Shown: positions 34,101 to 47,100 of the stretch, in pieces
Position numbering within the stretch: position 1 is the stretch's first letter
Layout of the letters: each line of letters opens with the position of its first letter
DNA from: Boswellia sacra
Taxonomy: Eukaryota; Streptophyta; Magnoliopsida; Sapindales; Burseraceae
NCBI GenBank assembly: GCA_013180625.2
Contig: SNVD02005116.1
Coordinates: forward strand, 156,246-220,245
Length of the DNA: 64,000 nucleotides
Reading direction: 5' to 3'
Notes under the pieces: generated by a model
What the model saw: the letters and a program-made list of their open reading frames with translations, nothing else
Told to the model about the DNA's origin: nothing
Database searches by the model: none
Program-made: the position numbers and the translations under genes

Positions 34101-34977
34101 AAAGCAGTATCTGAAGAAGGTATTACAGCGGTTTGTCATTACAGAGCAGTCAAAACCTGTAAGTACCCCACTTGCTCCTTATATGAAACTCAGTGCATCT
34201 TTATCTCCTAGTATAGATGAGGAACGAGAGTATATGTCTCGAGTTTCATATGCTAATGCAGTTGGTAGCCTGATGTATGCTATGGTGTGTACGAGACCCG
34301 ACATTTCACATGCAGTTGGAGTTGTGAGCAGGTATATGCATGATCCTGGTTAAGGACATTGGCAAGCAGTGAAATGGATTCTACGGTATTTGTTGAAAAT
34401 CGTAGATGTTGGCTTAGTCTTTGAGAGGGATGATAAATGTGATCAGTATGCTATTGGTTATGTTGATTCTGATTATGCTGGTGATTTGGATAATCGTCGG
34501 TCGATAACTGGTTATGTGTTTACTCTTGCAAGAGCAGCAGTGAGTTGGAAGTCTACTTTACAGTCTACAATGACTTTGTCTACTATAGAGGCAGAGTATA
34601 TGGCAATGACAGAGGCTGTGAAGGAAGCTATTTGGTTAAAGGGCAGAAGAAGATCATTCTTTATTCTAACAGTCAGAGTGCTATCCACTTAGCGAAGAAT
34701 CCAGTGTTCCATGTTCGTACGAAGCATATTGATATTCGTTATCATTTTGTGCGGGAGATCATTGATGAAGGGAGAATCTTACTTCAGAAGATTGAGACTG
34801 CCGAGAATCCCGCAGATGTGTTGACTAAGGTTGTGACAACGATCAAATTCAGTCATTTTTTGGACGTGATCAACATTATGCGAGTTTGACCGCTCCATTG
34901 GGCGCATTTGGAGGCATTGCAGTTGTGATAGAGAATGTGAGAAAAAGAAGAAATGTATGGTGGACTGGCATATTCGT

Positions 34978-34990
34978 TAAGGTGGAGATT
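34978..34990 (+). other. Polypurine tract of copia D
   Basis: TAAGGTGGAGATT directly before the 3' LTR; the first part is a purine run that would prime plus-strand synthesis. Confidence 0.7.
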
Positions 34991-35549
34991 TGTTGAGTTT
35001 TGGCTCATATGCAAGTGAGAGAAATCCCACATTGGTTAAGTAGCAAAGATTGGGTCTCATGTGGGCTTATAAAAGAAACCATGTGGGAGATGTTTAAGTG
35101 TCCCATTGAAATTATCCTCTACCCCCTTATATTTATAAGGTCTCACATATAAGACCTCATAGTTTAAGGGCCTTTCTTTAAGGACCTTAAAGTTTGTAAT
35201 ATTTGCTTTTCCCCCTTTGTTTTTTGGGTATTTGTAGTATTACCTAATTATTTGGGAAATTATATTTTGATCCAACTATTCGGGTAATTACAGTTTGGCT
35301 CAATAGTTGTGATATTTGTATTGTGGCCCAAAAGTTTGTAATTCTCTTTGAAGATAGTGGAAGTTTCTTCAACGACGTCCGAGGACGTAGCTACTAATAC
35401 CGAACCTCGTTAAGTCTTGGTGTTATTTCTATTTTGTATTGTTGGTTGATTGGTTACTTCTTTAGTTGCTATTATGTTCAATTATATGGCATAATTTGTG
35501 GTTGTACATTTGGTTGTTTTGTTGGTTTTGCTTCCGCCTTTGTGGAACA
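34991..35549 (+). repeat. 3' LTR of copia D
   Basis: TGTTGAGTTTTGG to TTGTGGAACA, 559 bp, TATA box at 35068-35075, followed by the TATAG duplication. It differs from the 5' LTR only by scattered substitutions and compensating short indels. Confidence 0.95.
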
Positions 35550-35554
35550 TATAG

Positions 35555-38247
35555 TATATACTTTAGTTATATAACACAATTTAACAAAATACTTTTCGAC
35601 ATAATTATAATTATACAATTTTATACAATGTTATAAACGCATCCCTAGAAGTTTGAAATACATTAGAAAGAGAAAATTGTAAGATCTAAAAGTATGGATT
35701 AGTTATACGTAATATAACAGAAAAATATAATATAAAATGGTACCGGAGGATTACGTCATTCGGTTATAAAACTTACATTCACAAATAACTTTAAACTACA
35801 CTTTACTAAGTTCTTATTTGTATAATTTTTAGATGCATTTATAGTGATGACTACTCTCATACACTGACCAAATCGCTGTCAACACTGTCATATATTGACT
35901 AAATTTCTGTAAAACAAAATCCTTATAACCTCTTATGCATGAATAAAACTCTCATAAAGCATAATTAAAGGCATATTTCAACTTAATGTTAAAGTTTTCT
36001 CTCAATATTATAAATTATAATACTATATAAGTTAATTGTCATTCTTATTAATATGTTATAAAATCTTAATCAAACTCAAATGATAAATACAAGATAACGA
36101 TCAATATTACAGGAAGTGATATGATAAACTTTTATATAAATTAAGAAACTAAAATAATATTATAATATAATAAGAGATAATTAATATAAATATAATTATT
36201 TTTAATAAAAATTTTTAAAACTAATAAAATATAAAAAATATAACTTAATATTTTTATTACAAATTTATTAAAATAAGTCATAAATATGACACACGTATAA
36301 GCGTTGCTTGGACACCGACAAATAATGGAGGGTCAATAGTCTAATTTATTATGTTTATCTACGAGTTGAGTTACATTTCTCTTTTCACAGACAGGTGGGT
36401 CAGGTTTACCCGCATGACATGACACGGCACGAGATTCCAAGGATGAATGAAAGCGGACAAATTTTTCGGCAGAAAAATTTTTCGGTTCGCGAGCGGGACC
36501 CAATGTGAATGACAGCAATGACCAGACGTCTGAAACTTGACAATCTTGCATCCTCGCCGTCCAATGATCAAAATGTTGGGCCAATAGTACAATGTCGCAA
36601 TTTCAACGGTTAGATCAGCGTTAACATAGCCAATAATATCTATTATGTGTACGACAGAATCCCTCTTCTTTAAAGTTGCTTCCCCGTTATCTGTTCCTTT
36701 TCATAACCAATAATCTTAATATGCTGCATCTAGTCTATAAAATTACAATATATAATACATTATTATTAAATAAATACTTATTATATTATTTATTAAGATA
36801 TTATTTATTTGTTTTTATTTACTCCATGATATTATATGAAGTTAAAAACTGAAAATCATTATAAAATGTTTTATATTATTGATCTTAACTAATTAAATTA
36901 AAAAGAATATTATTACATAATTTTCAAAGATATGAGAAAATTAAAAATATCCAAGTTTTGAAAATGGTTTTACATTTTAGTTAAATCTTAAATGTTTATT
37001 TGTCATTTAGAATTTGATTAAACAATTTCAACAAATTATATTTTTATTAAAATAAAAAATCGTCCCTTAAATTTGATAGTTTATGAATTTTTTAAAAAAT
37101 TATTTGATTTTTAAGATTGTGTTTTTTTATAAACTTCAAAAATCGATTTGTAATAATAGAGTAATACTAGATATACAATCAAGTTATATAATTTTACTTA
37201 TATAATTTAATATAATACAAATTTATTATATTAATATAAACAAAAAATAAATTAATTAATTTATAATAAATAAAATAAAACCGGTATATCTAATATAAAC
37301 AAAAAATAAATTAATTAATTTATAATAAATAAAATAAAACCGGTATATCTAATAGATTTATATTATATTAAATTATATAGATTAATTATACAATTTAATT
37401 ATATATATAATATTATTGATAATAATATACCTCTTTAAAATATTTAAATCAATATCCTATCATTTTTTAATTTAAAATCAATTATATATATATTTTTAAT
37501 TTTAAAAACAAAAACTTTAAATAAACAGGCTAACAAACCTTAATTTATTATGAATTAAATACGAATCGTACACTGACAAAAGGTTGGTGATCGCTTGGAC
37601 TATAATGCTTTGGTCTCGTCTTCTTCAACTTAAACTTTGCTTTGAGATAAGAACTTACTTTGCTTCTTCAATTGCTCGTAGGGGTGGACAATTTGTTTCA
37701 CATCTTAGATTTAATAATCTGTTTCAATTAATTTCATGTATTTCTACTTCACCTATTTGTGCTACTATTAAGTTTTGCTTGCTAATTCAGCTGTTTAATT
37801 TCTCCTTTTTTCCTCAAGACTAGAAAAACTGGTATTTTTTCCCTAGTTGTTCTGTTTTTATCTCTGTTTGATTTTCATTTGCTTTCATTTTACTTGGTTT
37901 TTCAGAACTTAATTAAAAACATTTGAAAAAAAAATTTCAGACCTAGCAGTTCTAAATCTTTTTTCTTTCGCTGATTTTTTATGAAGTAGTTTCATAGTTC
38001 GTGCTACTACTTGTATATGCATCCTTGTTGTTCCTTTTTAATCTCTGTTTGACTTTTATCTGTTCTGCTTTAACTTTCCTCTATTTTTCGAAACCTAAGA
38101 AAACAAGTCGAAAATCTTTTTTGTTTTCTTTATTTCATCTCAAAAACGATTTTCTTATCGTTTTATTGTTGCCACAGTTGTGCTGTTTTTCATCCCGGTT
38201 CGATTTTCGTTTGTTTTTCAATACCTTAAAAAAAAAAAAAATTTAAA
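35555..38247 (+). promoter_or_regulatory. 5' flank and leader of the CNL gene
   Basis: No gene in it. 35555-36290 is A+T-rich with nothing recognised. 36400-38025 is the stretch duplicated at 22.6-25.5 kb. The last 600 bases are strongly pyrimidine-rich (CTGTTTGATTTTCATTTG-like phrases repeated near 37855 and 38040), resembling a leader that may contain an intron, and end in a poly-A run just before ATG 38248. A similar leader piece precedes the second CNL (about 54920-55010). No single TATA box could be chosen. Confidence 0.55.
37232..37349. repeat. 59-bp tandem duplication upstream of the CNL gene
   Basis: Two essentially identical 59-bp units (37232-37290 and 37291-37349), each containing AAACCGGTATATCTAA. 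They are about 0.9 kb upstream of the start codon. Confidence 0.9.
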
Positions 38248-41100
38248 ATGGTGGACGCTGTTATAGGCGGTGTTTTTACAGCTCTGATTGAAGTTACCAA
38301 GTGCTTGGCTCCTAGAATAGGACACCAAATCAGTCATTTGCGCAACTACAACAACAACTTAAAAAATCTCCAAGAAGAAATCGAGAAGCTGACGGATGAA
38401 AGAGCCATTGTGGTTCATAAAGTTGATGCTGCTGAAAGAAATGGGGAAGAGATTGAACGAACAGTTCAGACATGGCTGAGTAGAGTGAACGTGATGGTGA
38501 TTGAGGCAGACGACATCCTCATTAAGTCAGGGAAGATCATCACAGAGGAAGAGAAAGCAAAGAGCCACTGTTTCAAGGAGCTGTGTTTCAACTTAAAGAC
38601 CCGGTACCAGTTCAGCAAAGATGCAGAGGAGAGAGTGAAGGATATTGCTGCACTACGGGAAGAAGGAAATTTCCGTGAAGTTTCCTACAGGACCATTCCA
38701 CAGGAGAAATGGCTTCCAACTAGCTACGACTTTTTTGAATCAAGAAAAGAAACTTTGACGAAGATACAAGACGCGTTACGTGATCCCAATGTTAACAAGA
38801 TTGGGGTGTATGGGATGGGCGGCATTGGAAAGACCACACTAGTGAGGGAAATTGCTATGAAGGCTGAGAAAGAAAAGCTCTTTGATGCGGTTGTTTTTGC
38901 AGATGTATCTCAGACTCCAGAGATAAGAAAAATCCAGGGAGAAATGGCAGATAAGTTGGTTCTGAAATTTGATGAGGAGACAGAATCTGGGAGAGCAAGA
39001 AGGCTACGTGAACGATTAACCAAAGAGAAGAAGATTCTTATAGTTTTAGATAATATCTGGACAAGTCTTAAACTGGAAGATATTGGAATTCCCCTTGGAG
39101 ATGATCACAAGGGATGCAAATTGTTGTTGACGGCAAGAAGTCTATATTTATTGACAAGTGAGATGGATTGTGATAATAATTTCCCAGTTGGCATTTTACG
39201 TGAAGAAGAAGCTTGGAGTCTTTTCAAGAAGATGGTGGGTGACTGTATACAAAATCGTGATTTAGAAACGATAGCAATTGATGTAGTCAACGAATGCAGA
39301 GGTTTGCCTATTGCCATTGTTACAATAGCAAGGGCATTACGCAACAAGGGAGTACATCAATGGAAGAGCGCTTTGCATGATCTAAGACATCCTTCTGAGA
39401 CAAGTTTGAGTAAAGGAGTACAGAGAGAGGCATATTCAAGCATAGAATTGAGTTATAAATATTTAGAAGATGATCAACTCAGGTCAGTTTTCTTACTTTG
39501 TAGTCTAATGGCAGATACTGCCTTTATTTTGGACCTGTTGAAGTATGGTATTGGTTTGGGTCTATTTCAAGGCGTTGAAACAATGGAAGGGGCATGGGAT
39601 AAAATGGATACATTGTTGGATAAACTTAAAGCCTCTTGTTTGCTGCTTGATGGCCAAACGAGTGAATAATTTTCCATGCATGATGTTGTTCGTGATGTTG
39701 CTTTATCAATTGCATCTAGAGACCAACATGTATTTACAGATAGACATGGGGTTGTTCCGATAAAATGGCCTAATAAGGATGCACTAAAAAATTGCAATGC
39801 AATCGCTTTACGTGAATGCGGTGTTAGTGAGCTTAATGATGAGTTGGAATGTCCAAAACTTAAATTTTTGTACATTGGCAGCAGAAATTGTTTGGTCAAA
39901 ATCCCTAATAATTTTTTTAAGGGGATGACAGAACTACAAGTTTTAGATTTGACGGGAATGCGATTCTCGTCACTACCATCATCAATTCAACTCCTAGCTA
40001 AGCTTCGAACATTGTGTCTGGATCAATGTGAATTGGGAGACGTATCAATAGTTGGAGCACTGAGACAATTGGAAATTCTTAGCTTTATGAGTTCTAATAT
40101 TGAGCAGTTGCCTAAAGAAATAGGTCAATTGAATTGTCTCAAGTTGTTAGATTTAACCGACTGTTACAAACTAAAGGCTGTTGCACCTAATATTATCTCT
40201 AGCTTATCCCTTCTGGAAGAACTGCATATGGGTAATACTTTCATACAATGGGACAATGAAGGACCCAACATTGAAGGAAGGAATGCTAGCCTTCTTGAGT
40301 TAAACCATTTGTCTTATCTAATTAATTTAGAGATTCACATTAAAGATGCCAAGATCTTACCGAAGTGCACGTTCTTTGAAAAGCTTGAGAGGTACGAAAT
40401 ACACATAGGAGATGAATGGAGCTGGTCAGGAAAGTATGAGTGTAAAAGAATGTTGAAACTTAAGCTCAATGCCGATATTTGTTTGGAGGATATCATGCAG
40501 TTGAAAAAAATTGAAGTCCTATATTTAGATGAAGTGCATGGTGTCAATAATGTTCTTTATGAAGTTCACAAGGAGGGTTTTCCAGAGTTGAAGCATCTCC
40601 ATGTCCGAAATAGTTCTTACCTTCGATGCATCGTGGACTCAATAGAGTGGGTAAGTCATGCGGCCTTCCCTCTGCTAGAGTCATTATCTCTTAGCAATTT
40701 GATTAATCTGGAGAATATATCTACTGGTCAACTTGCGGCAAACTCTTTTTGCAAATTAAATACCATCAAGGTAGAAAAATGTGATACATTGAAAAATTTA
40801 TTCTTGCTCTCCACTGTTGAGAGCCTTCCTCAACTTCAAAGTATTGAGGTGACTGAATGCAAGACTGTCGAAGGGATTTTTGCATTTGAAAAGGATGATA
40901 ATGTTAACAACAACAAAGTGATGGATAAGATTGAGTTTCATTATTTGCGCTCGTTGACCCTAAAATCTCTTCCAAACTTCTCTAGTTTCTGCTCTAAAGT
41001 GAAGGTAACTTCGATGTCTCAAAGCAGAGTACTGGAGGAGAATGAAGTTAGTTCGGGGGAGGAGCTTGATACTTCCACTACGACTCTTTTCAATGAAGCG
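38248..41100 (+). CDS. CNL exon 1: coiled coil, NB-ARC, first LRRs
   Basis: Residue numbers from ATG 38248. Coiled coil about 25-70; EDVID-like EADDIL 86-91; P-loop GMGGIGKTT 189-197 with the ATP-binding Lys at 195; RNBS-A FADVSQTPEIRKIQ about 222-235; kinase-2 ILIVLDNIW 263-271, with the usual second Asp replaced by Asn as in many CNLs; RNBS-B KLLLTAR 291-297; GLPIA 352-356; MHD at 477-479 (MHDVVRDVA). After the MHD come irregular LRRs starting CPKLKFLYIGS. The TAA at codon 474 lies three codons before the MHD methionine, and the frame is otherwise open for 951 codons. All signature residues of the nucleotide-binding switch are kept. Confidence 0.93.
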
Positions 41101-44100
41101 GTAATCCTGCTCTCTTATCATTATATTTCTTCTCCGTATTCTTATTTTTTCATAAATAATTGAAAATCATTTTCTAAGAAATTGGAGTACTAGGAAATCT
41201 CATAACACCTCATATGGACATCAAGTTCATAATACAAAAGGAATCTTATAACCCATATAAGGATCTACTTGAGCTTTCTGCGGATATACATTAATGTTAG
41301 CCACTTCGCAGAGTTGGAGTATTCTTCCCTTCGTTAATATTTCTCATTTGATAGATATTCGATTCAACAAATGCATCTATCGCGGTGTGTCTTGAATGTG
41401 CATATTTAATGTCAATTGACTATTTTCTTCTATTTCTTTCTCATTGTTAATTGCCAAAATATTATCTGCTAAAGATTACAATCTGTTTAAGGCTTGACTG
41501 TTAATTTTTATTTTAGACATCTTGCAATTGTTATTTCTGTGTATGTACCTTTCCAGATTTTCAAGATGAAAGTAGCTTTAATAAAAACGCAGTAGGCTAA
41601 ACCTTCTATATGGAAAAGTTAAAATGTTTTTGCTTATTTCTGTGATACAGTTTCGTAGTGTACATGAAAGGTGATTGAAATAAGATGTTTGTCCGCAGGT
41701 TGTGTTGCCCAACTTGGTGGAATTGGAAGTGTCTAGAGTTAGCTGTAACGAGATTTGGGGCGGCAAACTTTCAGCAATGTTTTCATACAGTCATAATTTA
41801 ACACGTTTGATCGTACATGGCTGTGGTAATTTGAAATACATATTTTCGTCCTCTATAGTCAACAGCTTCCCCCATCTCCAACATCTTGAGATACGTGACT
41901 GCCCTCTTTTGAGAGAGATCATATTCATGACAGAGTATAGAGAAGAAGAAGAAGAAAGGATAAAGACAGTGTTCCCTCAATTAAACTTTCTAAAAATAGA
42001 AGATCTTGAAAAGATCACAAGATTTTGCTCGGACAGCTATGTTGAATTTCCATCTTTGAGACAATTGGAGATAAAGCAGTGCCCTGTATTTGAGGCATTC
42101 ATCTTTAAAAATATATGCAGAGACTTAATATCTGGAGAAGCAGTTGACAAGATGAGCCCCGTTGAGATTCAACCATTCTTTAATGATAAGGTCGAAAAAT
42201 TTTTTATCCTTCCCATCTTGCCTGTCATATATATCTCTGATTAATTTTTAATTTTTTTCTTAAAACTAAAAATATAACTAGTACTAACTTTGTCATGGCA
42301 TGGATTCTTCAGGTCGCATTCCCTAACCTAGAGGAGATGGTGATTTCTCACTTGGGTGATTTGAAGATGCTATGGCACCAGAACAAGCTTGCTCTCCATT
42401 CCTTTGACAAACTAAAATCAATTGTCGTTGAAGGTTGTGATAAGTTATCCACTCTTTTTTCATCTAATACTTTTCAAAGATTCTCAAGGTTAGAGTCTCT
42501 AACAATTAAAGATTGTGGTACACTGGAAGAGATATTTGGACTCCAAGGGTTTGAAGAAATAAATTCTACACCAATAATTTGGTTGAAGCTAGTAAATGTT
42601 TTCGAGTGTCGAAGTCTGAAAAATATTTTTCCAGTCTCAATTGCCAAGAATCTTTTGAAATTGGAAAAGCTTCAGATAATTAATTGTAGAGATATTGCAA
42701 ATTTTGTTCGCAAGGAACGTGGAGCAGAAGCAAATATTGTTAAGTTTGTGTTTCCAAAGGTAACCACTCTAAAACTCTGCGGCCTACCAGAGCTTGATTC
42801 TTTCTACCCTGGAGTGTGTACTTCAGTGTGGCCAGTGTTAAAAGACTTGTCAATTTGTTGTTGTGAAAAATTAAAGGTTTTTGCTTCAGAATTTCCTGAT
42901 GTTAAAAAGACAAATGATGACGGCCAACGTGACTTCTCTACTCAACAACCCTTATTTTTGGTTGAAAAGGTATGGAACCTATTTCTTTTCTTTAGAAAAT
43001 GAATACGGTGATTCATTTATCTTTTCTTTCTCAAGTTTAAATCTGACGTAAAAATCTAGTTTTGGCATATCATGCTCAAATTATATGAAAGTTTCTTAAA
43101 TGTTAAAGGGATTTATTTTTGGCAGTCTTTAAATGAAGACAGCAGGCTAGTTTGCATTTGATTTTGATGCTAGGTTATACGAGAAATTTGAATTTGAATT
43201 GAATTGGATGAAAAAAATTAATTCCGCATTTTACATTACTGGGTTTAATTCTCATATACATTTGCTAAGTAGTGAGACAATAATCTATATGAAAATACCT
43301 TAATTTCTTTGTTATTTTAAATAATTAAAGACAATGGTAGAATTGGATTATCAAATTGAGAAAGAAAAGGTATTGAAAGAAATAATATTTCATTCAAACG
43401 TTGATAAATTTGTAGAACACCCAACTATATACAAAAGCAATTTTGATTTTGTGTACACACACAGAAATCTATATACAAGATATCCATATTCCAATGCAAA
43501 TTTGATAATTGAACTTGTACATTCAGAACAAAAATATTTTAAAATAACCGGTAGATCCTGCCATGCATGCTATATTATAATTGAACTTGGACCTTAATTA
43601 GGTTGAGATTCCAGTTTATTTTTTTAATTCATTTGGATTTTACTTCCAAAATTTAGGAGTGGCATAAGAACAAAATAGAAAGGAGACTTATGTGCATTTA
43701 ATTTATATATTAAAATTTAAGAGGGTTCTACTAGATTTTTCTTTGGATGATGCTATATCCATTCTCAGATATCGATTTTTCACTTCCATTATTTTAAGTA
43801 TACTTATTAGTAAAGTTTTTCTAAATTTTCATTTATCACATGTTTAAAATTTTAGAAGTGAGCTTTAATAAAATTTAAAATAAATAGGTCAATACTTATT
43901 GAATTCAGATATTAAAAATAATTTTTTTTGTTCAAAATTGATGGAGAAACTCAATTGAAGGCCTTAAAGTCCCATTTGTTTTAGAAATATTTTAAATTTT
44001 TCATAGTACGTTTTTTATTTGTATTAGTTAAATGCATTTATTTGAAAAGCCATAAAACTATATTAAATAAAAAGTTAAAATTTAATTAGTAAGAAGAATG

Positions 44101-47100
44101 TATATAAGTGAAGAGTATTTTTATGGTCCCACCTTTTATCTTTTCAATACAAGCGGGATAAGAAGAATGATTTTGCCAAGTTATTTAGTTAATCTGGTCC
44201 TTGCTATCATTTCAACATTTTCCTTTTGTTTCTGTTTAATTTTATGGTAGTACTGTATATCTCTATCAATATTTTTGAGGAAACATCAACTCTGATTTGT
44301 TTTCGTTTTTGTTTGATTGGTCTCTAGATCATCCCCACATTGGAGACATTGCGTTTAAGTACAAAGGAAATCATGATCATATGTCAGGACCAGTTTCCAG
44401 GACATTTCTTTAAGAAACTTAAAACTCTTTCTATTGGAGAAAATGAAGCAGCTGTTTTCCCACTTGGTTTGCTGGAAAGATTGCAAAATCTGGAAACGCT
44501 CAGGGTGTTTAATAGTTCATGCAAAGAGTTATTCTTATGCGAGGAGGTGGAGAAATATGCTGTGAATTTGGGACAGATAAAAACATTGTACATACAGCAG
44601 CTGTATTATCTGAAGCGCATCTGGGAGCATGATTACAAGTTGAACTCCATTTTTCAAAATCTTGGAAGTCTACATGTACAATATTGTGACAATTTGGTTA
44701 ATCTAGCGCCATCCTCAGCATCTTTCCAAAATCTAACAATTCTCAAAGTATGTTACTGCAATGGGATGATAAACTTAGTAACAGCGTCAACAGCCAAAAG
44801 TCTAAAGCAACTCAGATATATGCATATACATGAATGCAAAAGGATGATAGAAATAGTAAAAAATGAGGGACATGAAGCAGAAGATGAGATTGTTTTCAAC
44901 AAATTGGAATCATTGTCACTTAATAATTTAGAAAGTCTCAGATTTTTTTGTTCAGGGAATCACACCTTTAAATTTCCATCATTGGTGTCATTATTTATTG
45001 TGGGAGATTGTCCCAGGATAGAGATTTTCTGCAAAGGTGCCTTAAGTACTTCAAAGTTGCAGAGTATAGTACTACTGAAAAAAAAATCTAAGAAGTTTTG
45101 GTATGGGGACCTCAATACAACCATTAAAAAGGTATGTGTTGTTTTCCCTTATATTTTTGTGCATTTTTATTTCCTCGAAAAGGTGCCTTAGGAATGTTGC
45201 TACAGACAGAAAATAATTAGAATCTGCTAGTATTAAGTCATCAAACCAGCGTTTTAGCCTTCATTTTGTTTAAAATAAACAGTATTTATAAAGAAAGTAA
45301 AAGTAAATAAATAAACCATAAAAATAAAAACAGCTACTTGTATCAACTATAAGAAAAGGTCATTTGTTTATAGTGCCTGTCATTTTCCACAATCAATATG
45401 CATAGCTTTATGTATTTACCATCAAAATTTAGCTATTAATTGTTGAGATTAATGCCTGAAAATAATAGATGCCATATATTATTAATGGGATGGAATCTTT
45501 TGACTTAATTATAATTTAAAACTAGATAGAAATTTTGGAACATTTATGTTATATAATCCAATGATTGAGATATTTTAAAATTAAAAAAAGAACATTTAAT
45601 GATGTTAATTTATTAATTAACTATCTCAACTATTAGATATAAATTTTGGAGCATTTATTGATGGTAACTTATTAATTAAATATCTCAACTATTAGATAAA
45701 TGGGATTAATGACTATAAACTTGTATCTAGTTTTAAGTTATAAAATTTAAATTAAAAAATCTAACCTATTATTAATTAGGTGAAATTAATTTTAGCTTTC
45801 ATTACTTATTGCATATAATAAGGATGGTTTGGAGCAAACTCGAACGCTAAATCTAGAAAGCATGAGTTCAGAAAATACATATATACAAACGTACATGAAT
45901 ACAGACGTACATATATATCATTTAATGTCTTGCATACATAGCTGGAAATATTATACAAATATAATTAAAACATCCAAATTATATTAAAAGTTATTTAGAG
46001 ATGATAAGTGTGTAATTAGATAGATTTAGTGGTTGAAGAGTGAAGCCTTGTAATTGGTTTTAGTTTGAAGGGTATTTTTGTAATTAAAATAAGTGGATTA
46101 ATAATTTAATTTTAAATGTTATTGATAGCATCACCCTTCCATTAGTCAGGTGATAATTAATTTATATCAACAAGAATATAAAATATATTATATATTTTTA
46201 TTAATATGATAATTTAGTACATAATATAACTAAATAACATAAACCATTTTGTGAACTTAAATTTATAATATAAAAACTAAAAAAATGTTTCACTTCTTAA
46301 AGTTGATTTGATTTTAACTTTGAAAATTCATTCATAAGTAATAAATTTTAAAAAAAGAAATTAATAAAAACTCAAAAAAGAATGCATTACTATAGCTAGC
46401 CTTCACTATTAATGTTCTATGTTCTGAAAATCATTCCATAAAATATCTAAAAACTAAAATCAATTAATTTAGTATTAGTTTTTATTCTTGAACTCAATCA
46501 CTTGTATTCTATGTTTCACCCTGCACAATCAAAATCCTAGATGCGTCATTATATATGGTATAGTTAATTATTTGGGTGTCTACAAAGAGAGAAAATCTCA
46601 AATATAGAAATTAAGAAAAATCTTGAGATCTTTATAACTTACTATTGTTCACTAACTTTTAGTTTACAAGATTACCACAATGTCAAGATTGTAATACTAA
46701 TTTATATATCATATTTGATGGTGCTTCTCTTGGTCACAAAATTTTAGAATGTTCAGCTATTTGTAACTAGAAGACCCATAGTGAGATATTTATATAATTA
46801 AAAGTATACTCATTTGAATAAATATGTTCCCCAAGCTAGTTAGGTGATGAAGCTCTTGATCTTAAAAAGGTTAAAAGGCTCAAGTCTACATATTGGTTAT
46901 TCTAAGATTATTTAGAGGTCAATATACCTTGATATTTTGCATCAATGGAAATGCATGTCATTGTGTGTTACATGTATTTGGTATGTTTATTAATAATTTT
47001 TCTTGATTTTCTTTTTAAATTGTCAAAATTGTGGTTAGCTAAAACTCAGGCTGCTAAACTGGCCCTTTAAGGCATCTTAATTTAAAGCTACACTAAGTTT

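Larger units (their letters stand above)
26777..34889 (+). pseudogene. Copia D gag-pol polyprotein, split by a transposon and with stops
   Basis: Gag starts at ATG 26777 (MASSSTVTEK), meets TAG near 26877, is cut at 27026 and resumes at 31172; its capsid part continues at 31352-31624. The zinc knuckle (CVFCREKGH, then TAG, KKDC) is near 31640-31685. Protease: WIIDSGC at about 31807-31826. GAG-pre-integrase about 32205-32330; integrase core 32334-33101 (VDDFFRRTW, NGVAERMNRTLLEK). RT: 33420-34211 with YVDDMLIAS near 33936. RNase H: 34369-34889 (STIEAEYMA; NPADVLTK). Stops and frameshifts occur in integrase, RT and RNase H, for example the TAG at 33420. The family normally encodes one open frame of about 1300 codons. 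Confidence 0.9.
26052..35549 (+). mobile_element. Ty1/copia LTR retrotransposon D, interrupted by CACTA 2
   Basis: LTRs at 26052-26610 and 34991-35549, both 559 bp and very similar, with TATAG target duplications at 26047-26051 and 35550-35554. Primer-binding site 26613-26624 and polypurine tract next to the 3' LTR. Without the CACTA insertion (27027-31171) the element is about 5.35 kb, normal for a Tnt1-94-like copia. Its gag is split by the CACTA element and the pol has several stops. Confidence 0.96.

Noticed and set aside
36333..36584. Overlapping minus-strand frames upstream of the CNL
   Set aside because: They fall in the duplicated 5' flank and are not conserved as frames in the copy at 22.6 kb.
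43334..43597. 87-codon open frame in CNL intron 3
   Set aside because: No recognisable motif, and it lies in an intron bracketed by good splice sites.
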